8,933 nucleotides of DNA, from contig JAJAZG010000472.1 in NCBI GenBank assembly GCA_026785865.1, positions 1-8,933 of the forward strand, in the 5' to 3' direction. This DNA comes from Pseudanabaena sp. CAN_BIN31 (GTDB lineage: Bacteria > Cyanobacteriota > Cyanobacteriia > Pseudanabaenales > Pseudanabaenaceae). A program made the position numbers and the translations under genes. Position 1 is the stretch's first letter, and every line of letters begins with the position of its first letter. Of the stretch, positions 6,680-8,933 are shown in pieces. The notes under the pieces were generated by a model, which saw only the letters and a program-made list of their open reading frames with translations, was not told the origin of the DNA and did not search any database.

Positions 6680-6792
6680 GTTCGCTTATTCTGCCGATCG
6701 CACGGGATAAACAATCACTAACAAAGCCGAAGGACATCTCTGCCCTAAATTTTAAGCGGTTTAAAAAAAGTTTTTCTATGAAAACCTCAGCT

Positions 6793-6815
6793 TCCAAAGA
6801 TTAGATTGCTTTGGA
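6793..6815 (-). promoter_or_regulatory. Hairpin in the helicase leader
   Basis: TCCAAAG (6793-6799) pairs with CTTTGGA (6809-6815), giving a 7-bp stem and a 9-nt loop in the predicted 5' untranslated region. It lies about 40 nt after the predicted transcription start. A role in temperature- or helicase-dependent control is possible but not shown. Confidence 0.45.
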
Positions 6816-6861
6816 TAGTCATGCAATGGGAGAAGTCAGCAAAATGCATTTAATTATTTCT

Positions 6862-6889
6862 AGTATAAACCTATGTTAAAGATTGTAAA
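6862..6889 (-). promoter_or_regulatory. Predicted strong sigma70-type promoter of the helicase gene
   Basis: On the minus strand TTTACA (6884-6889) and TATACT (6862-6867) are separated by 16 bp, each matching the consensus at five of six positions. Transcription would start near 6855, giving a leader of about 215 nt before the ATG at 6639. The dyad at 6878-6897 overlaps the -35 element. Confidence 0.65.
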
Positions 6890-6897
6890 CAATCTTT
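6878..6897. promoter_or_regulatory. Perfect dyad overlapping the helicase -35 box (candidate operator)
   Basis: AAAGATTGT and ACAATCTTT form a 20-bp inverted repeat with a 2-bp centre, and the whole TTTACA -35 element lies inside it. A repressor dimer bound here would block RNA polymerase. The binding protein is unknown. It has no T-run suited to a terminator for a plus-strand gene, and none ends nearby. Confidence 0.5.
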
Positions 6898-6968
6898 TCG
6901 AGAATTTATACCTATGGGGAGGGTGTGAAGGGTTGATGATCTGCTTTGAGAAAGCGTTTCAAGATAAA

Positions 6969-7202
6969 TTATTCATCGCCTAAAAGGTTTTGTTTGGATT
7001 TATCTAACTTGCTCCAGAGTTCCTTGATCTGTCGGTAAGCTTCATTTGGCGAAATCTTACCGCCAGTTTCTAAGGCACAGATGATCGAAATGCGGTTAGT
7101 AAACTCTTGTAAGTTAGCATCAAAAGCTAAATTTTGTGGCGAAAATTCGCCTCTAAAGTTAGAGATGGGATTTAAGAAGCTATCTTTATTAGGGTTAGGC
7201 AT
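6969..7202 (-). CDS. Small conserved cyanobacterial protein (DUF7219-like)
   Basis: This 77-residue soluble protein has no signal peptide or membrane segment. Its pattern is F(L)NP...FRGEFSPQNLAFDANLQEF, then ISIICALETGGKISPNEAY, then a helix RQIKELWSKLDKSKQNL. It resembles a short cyanobacterial family of unknown function that I recall as DUF7219; the number is from memory. The core FDANLQEF...CALETGGK...EAY is probably the conserved part. The ATG at 7202 has no clear Shine-Dalgarno. It lies 113 bp downstream of rpsT on the same strand with no strong terminator between, so it may be read from the rpsT promoter. No function can be assigned. Confidence 0.78.
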   Translation of the reverse strand: MPNPNKDSFLNPISNFRGEFSPQNLAFDANLQEFTNRISIICALETGGKISPNEAYRQIKELWSKLDKSKQNLLGDE

Positions 7203-7315
7203 TTAGATTTGGCTCAGAAGCATAAGCTGGACAGGTTGAGAAGACCTCAAGATCGCAGACGTGGAAAACTGTAGGGAAAAGCGATTATTCTGCAACCTGC
7301 CCCGTCATTGTGTTG

Positions 7316-7609
7316 CTAGTTTGTAACAGTAACTTTTTTGAGGGCTACAGCGAGCTTAGATTTACGACGTGCACCTGTGTTGCTATGAAGAACGCCACGC
7401 TTGACGGCGCGATCGATCTTGCTATAAGCCAAAGACTGTTTAGCATTAACTGATTCTAGGGCTTCAGAGGTTGGATTAGCTTTGTAAGCATCAACTGCTT
7501 CCATATAGCTTTTCATTAAAGTCTTGACGGCTGACTTATATGACTTATTATTCAGACGGTTGCGCTCAGCGATCTGGATGCGCTTTTTTGCGGACTTGAT
7601 GTTTGCCAC
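7316..7609 (-). CDS. rpsT: 30S ribosomal protein S20
   Basis: This 97-residue, strongly basic helical protein has the S20 hallmarks: MANIKSAKKRIQIAERNRLNNKSY at the start, DRAVKRGVLHSNTGARRKSKL near the end, and the usual length. S20 binds 16S rRNA in the body of the small subunit. The start codon is GTG at 7609, giving the conserved MANIKSAKKR. AGGA lies 7 nt before it. In many cyanobacteria rpsT sits next to tatD and rpoB; here the gene downstream is the small conserved protein and then the helicase, so that linkage is absent on this side. Upstream lies the divergent transporter gene. Confidence 0.97.
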   Translation of the reverse strand: MANIKSAKKRIQIAERNRLNNKSYKSAVKTLMKSYMEAVDAYKANPTSEALESVNAKQSLAYSKIDRAVKRGVLHSNTGARRKSKLAVALKKVTVTN

Positions 7610-7616
7610 AGTTTAT

Positions 7617-7620
7617 TCCT
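7617..7620 (-). promoter_or_regulatory. Ribosome binding site of rpsT with a GTG start
   Basis: AAAGGA on the minus strand precedes the GTG at 7609 by 7 nt, confirming the non-ATG start that gives the conserved S20 N terminus. Confidence 0.75.
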
Positions 7621-7652
7621 TTAGCGAAATGACGTAGTTTCAGGCGTTTATC

Positions 7653-7693
7653 ATCGTAACATTTTGATTAGATTTTGCAACCAATTAAGTCAA
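7653..7693 (-). promoter_or_regulatory. Predicted rpsT promoter region, two overlapping candidates
   Basis: On the minus strand TTGCAA (7675-7680) and TACGAT (7653-7658) are 16 bp apart. An alternative pair is TTGACT (7688-7693) and TAATCA (7665-7670), 17 bp apart. The first has the better -10 and the second the better -35. Either gives a short leader before the rpsT GTG. Confidence 0.45.
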
Positions 7694-7729
7694 TTTACTT
7701 TTTGAGTGTATTCTTGGTGCAATTTCTGC

Positions 7730-7758
7730 TTGAATTCTTGATGCGCGACTAATATATC
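7730..7758 (+). promoter_or_regulatory. Predicted promoter of the CNT-like transporter gene
   Basis: TTGAAT (7730-7735) and TATATC (7753-7758) are separated by 17 bp, predicting a start near 7765 and a leader of about 34 nt. It is divergent from the rpsT promoter. Confidence 0.4.
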
Positions 7759-7798
7759 TGCCTAAAATATCCCTGACTAATCTCACCTTCAAACGCCC

Positions 7799-8933
7799 AT
7801 GACCTACCTGAATTTTGTTTCTTTCTTCGGCATATTTGGCTTGTGCTTTGTGGCCTGGATCTTTTCCGAAGATCGCCGAGTCATCCCTTGGCGCGTCATT
7901 ATCTGGGGCATTGGCTTGCAGTTAGTGCTGGGCTATCTAGTTTTTCAGCAACCACAAACCAGAGAGTTTTTAAGAGCATTTAGCGGATTATTGGACAGCG
8001 TATTTAACTCAGCCGATGCTGGCGCTAGGTTTGTGTTTGGACGCAATATCGTGCCGATACCTGACAAACCTTCTGACGTAAGCTTGGGCTATATTTTTGC
8101 TTTTCGGGCTTTGCCTGCGGTAATTTTCTTTTCTGGGTTTATGGCGTTACTCGAAAATTTGGGGATCATCCAGAAAGTTGTCGAGGTATTTGCTAAGTTG
8201 TTTTTCTGGACGATGCGTTTAAGTGGCGCAGAAGCCTTAAGCGGCGCGGCAAACATTTTTGTGGGAATTGAAGCGGCGATCGTGGTCAAGCCTTATTTGC
8301 CAAAAATGACTCGTAGTGAGCTTTGTGCAATTTTGGCTTGTTGTTTCGGTACGGCAGCCTCTTCGACCTTAGCGATCTATACAAGTTTTTTACGCCCCGT
8401 TTTCCCAAATATTCTGGGCCACTTGGTTTCAGCTTCAATCATTGCGATCCCCGCTTGCTTTGTCCTGTCAAAAATTCTTGTGCCTGAGACTGAAGTTCCT
8501 GTAACGCTGGGCGGTATTCCTAAGGAGGACAAGTCAGCTAAGCGTGAGGACGATCGCGAGTTAGAAAATGCTGGCGGCGAGACTATAAAGCGGATGAGTC
8601 CGATGGATGCCACAATTATTGGCGCTTTGGATGGTCTGAAAATGGCGGTCTCGATCGCCGCAATTTTAATCATAATTGTTGGCTTAGTCGATTTAATCAA
8701 TCAAATTTTTAACTGGCTAGCCACCATCAGCGATGTTTTTAAAGTCGTTAACTTACCCAATATTCAGGGGGCTTTGTTTTATCCGTTGACATTGCTAACA
8801 GGTGTATCCCTTGATGATTCTTGGATAGCTTCGGTAATTATCGGTCTCCGCTTGCTAGAGACTGCGATCCCGCCCTATCAGGCTTTGGCTCATGCTTCTA
8901 AGGATGGATTAATTAGCGATCGCACTGTAATTA
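7799..8933 (+). CDS. Concentrative nucleoside transporter (CNT)-like membrane protein, 3' end cut off by the window
   Basis: The frame is open from the ATG at 7799 to the window edge (378 residues). A stop at 7778 upstream and no earlier start codon fix the start; no Shine-Dalgarno is visible. The family core is clear: AFRALPAVIFFSGFMALLENLGIIQ (about 101-125), SGAEALSGAANIFVG (142-156), VKPYLPKMTRSEL (163-175), GHLVSASIIAIPA (207-219) and GALFYPLTLLTGV (324-336). Typical CNT proteins import nucleosides with H+ or Na+ across the inner membrane and have about 400-430 residues, so only the last helix is probably missing. Two substrate motifs differ from the norm. GQTEAP is replaced by the one-residue-shorter GIEAA (156-160), and the NEF.AY region is LLETAIPPY (352-360). 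A charged loop at about 240-265 is longer than I would expect. Superfamily membership is firm; nucleoside as the substrate is doubtful. Confidence 0.85.
   Translation, partial: MTYLNFVSFFGIFGLCFVAWIFSEDRRVIPWRVIIWGIGLQLVLGYLVFQQPQTREFLRAFSGLLDSVFNSADAGARFVFGRNIVPIPDKPSDVSLGYIFAFRALPAVIFFSGFMALLENLGIIQKVVEVFAKLFFWTMRLSGAEALSGAANIFVGIEAAIVVKPYLPKMTRSELCAILACCFGTAASSTLAIYTSFLRPVFPNILGHLVSASIIAIPACFVLSKILVPETEVPVTLGGIPKEDKSAKREDDRELENAGGETIKRMSPMDATIIGALDGLKMAVSIAAILIIIVGLVDLINQIFNWLATISDVFKVVNLPNIQGALFYPLTLLTGVSLDDSWIASVIIGLRLLETAIPPYQALAHASKDGLISDRTVI

Larger units (their letters stand above)
6640..6968. other. Long intergenic region holding the helicase promoter and structured leader
   Basis: These 329 bp carry no convincing gene. 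They contain the predicted helicase promoter (6862-6889), a leader of about 215 nt with several dyads, and the 3' flank of the small gene at 6969. That flank has only a weak GCTTT-GAG-AAAGC hairpin (6943-6955) without a T-run. A 20-codon frame on the minus strand (6787-6849) would begin about 6 nt after the predicted start site but has no Shine-Dalgarno. Confidence 0.6.

Noticed and set aside
6640..6714. 25-residue N-terminal extension of the helicase from a TTG start
   Set aside because: The family fold starts at the ATG at 6639, which has AGGA at the right distance. The extension would run through the two palindromes.
6873..6983. 36-codon plus-strand frame opposite the helicase promoter
   Set aside because: It has no ribosome binding site and overlaps the predicted promoter and the end of the small gene on the other strand. 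No family resemblance.
8377..8700. 107-codon minus-strand frame opposite the transporter gene
   Set aside because: It is antisense to a well-conserved transporter domain, and its protein shows no family features.

Overview
The window looks like a piece of a cyanobacterial chromosome. Three things point there. It encodes PetN, the 29-residue subunit of the cytochrome b6f complex. It carries typical cyanobacterial families: a DUF928 protein, a CHASE2-cyclase and a CrhR-type RNA helicase. It also holds at least 17 copies of the octamer GCGATCGC (HIP1), where about 0.1 would be expected by chance. The modest GC content would suit a Pseudanabaena-like genome, but the genus is a guess.

Layout. From 37 to 3265 two minus-strand genes lie in series. 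The first in transcription order is a secreted DUF928 protein (2462-3265). It is followed by a membrane-bound CHASE2 class III nucleotide cyclase (37-2370). A long near-perfect palindrome (2424-2482) sits between them and supplies the last codons and stop of the DUF928 gene. Next comes petN on the plus strand (3503-3592), easy to miss because of its size. It meets an MFS transporter (minus, 3643-4929) tail to tail across a shared bidirectional terminator. The 171 bp between the MFS gene and the RNA helicase gene (minus, 5101-6639) hold three hairpins, one placed just before the MFS start codon. The helicase has a strong predicted promoter about 220 bp upstream of its ATG, with a dyad over the -35 box and two adjacent short palindromes just before its Shine-Dalgarno sequence. 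Further right are a small cyanobacterial conserved protein (6969-7202) and rpsT for ribosomal protein S20 (7316-7609), both minus. A plus-strand gene for a concentrative-nucleoside-transporter-like protein (7799 onward) runs off the right edge.

How they fit together. Most of this is housekeeping: photosynthetic electron transport, translation and RNA remodelling. The accessory part is the DUF928/CHASE2-cyclase pair, which could be an envelope-sensing unit making a cyclic nucleotide. The cyclase carries a glutamate where adenylate cyclases normally have their adenine-specifying lysine, so its product may be cGMP. The transporter at the right edge has lost the usual nucleoside-binding signatures, so its substrate is open. 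I found no CRISPR array, transposase, phage, toxin-antitoxin or defence locus, and no tRNA or rRNA. The observations most worth following are the palindrome at 2424-2482, the cyclase's specificity and C-terminal domain, the helicase leader, the hairpin before the MFS gene and the divergent transporter.
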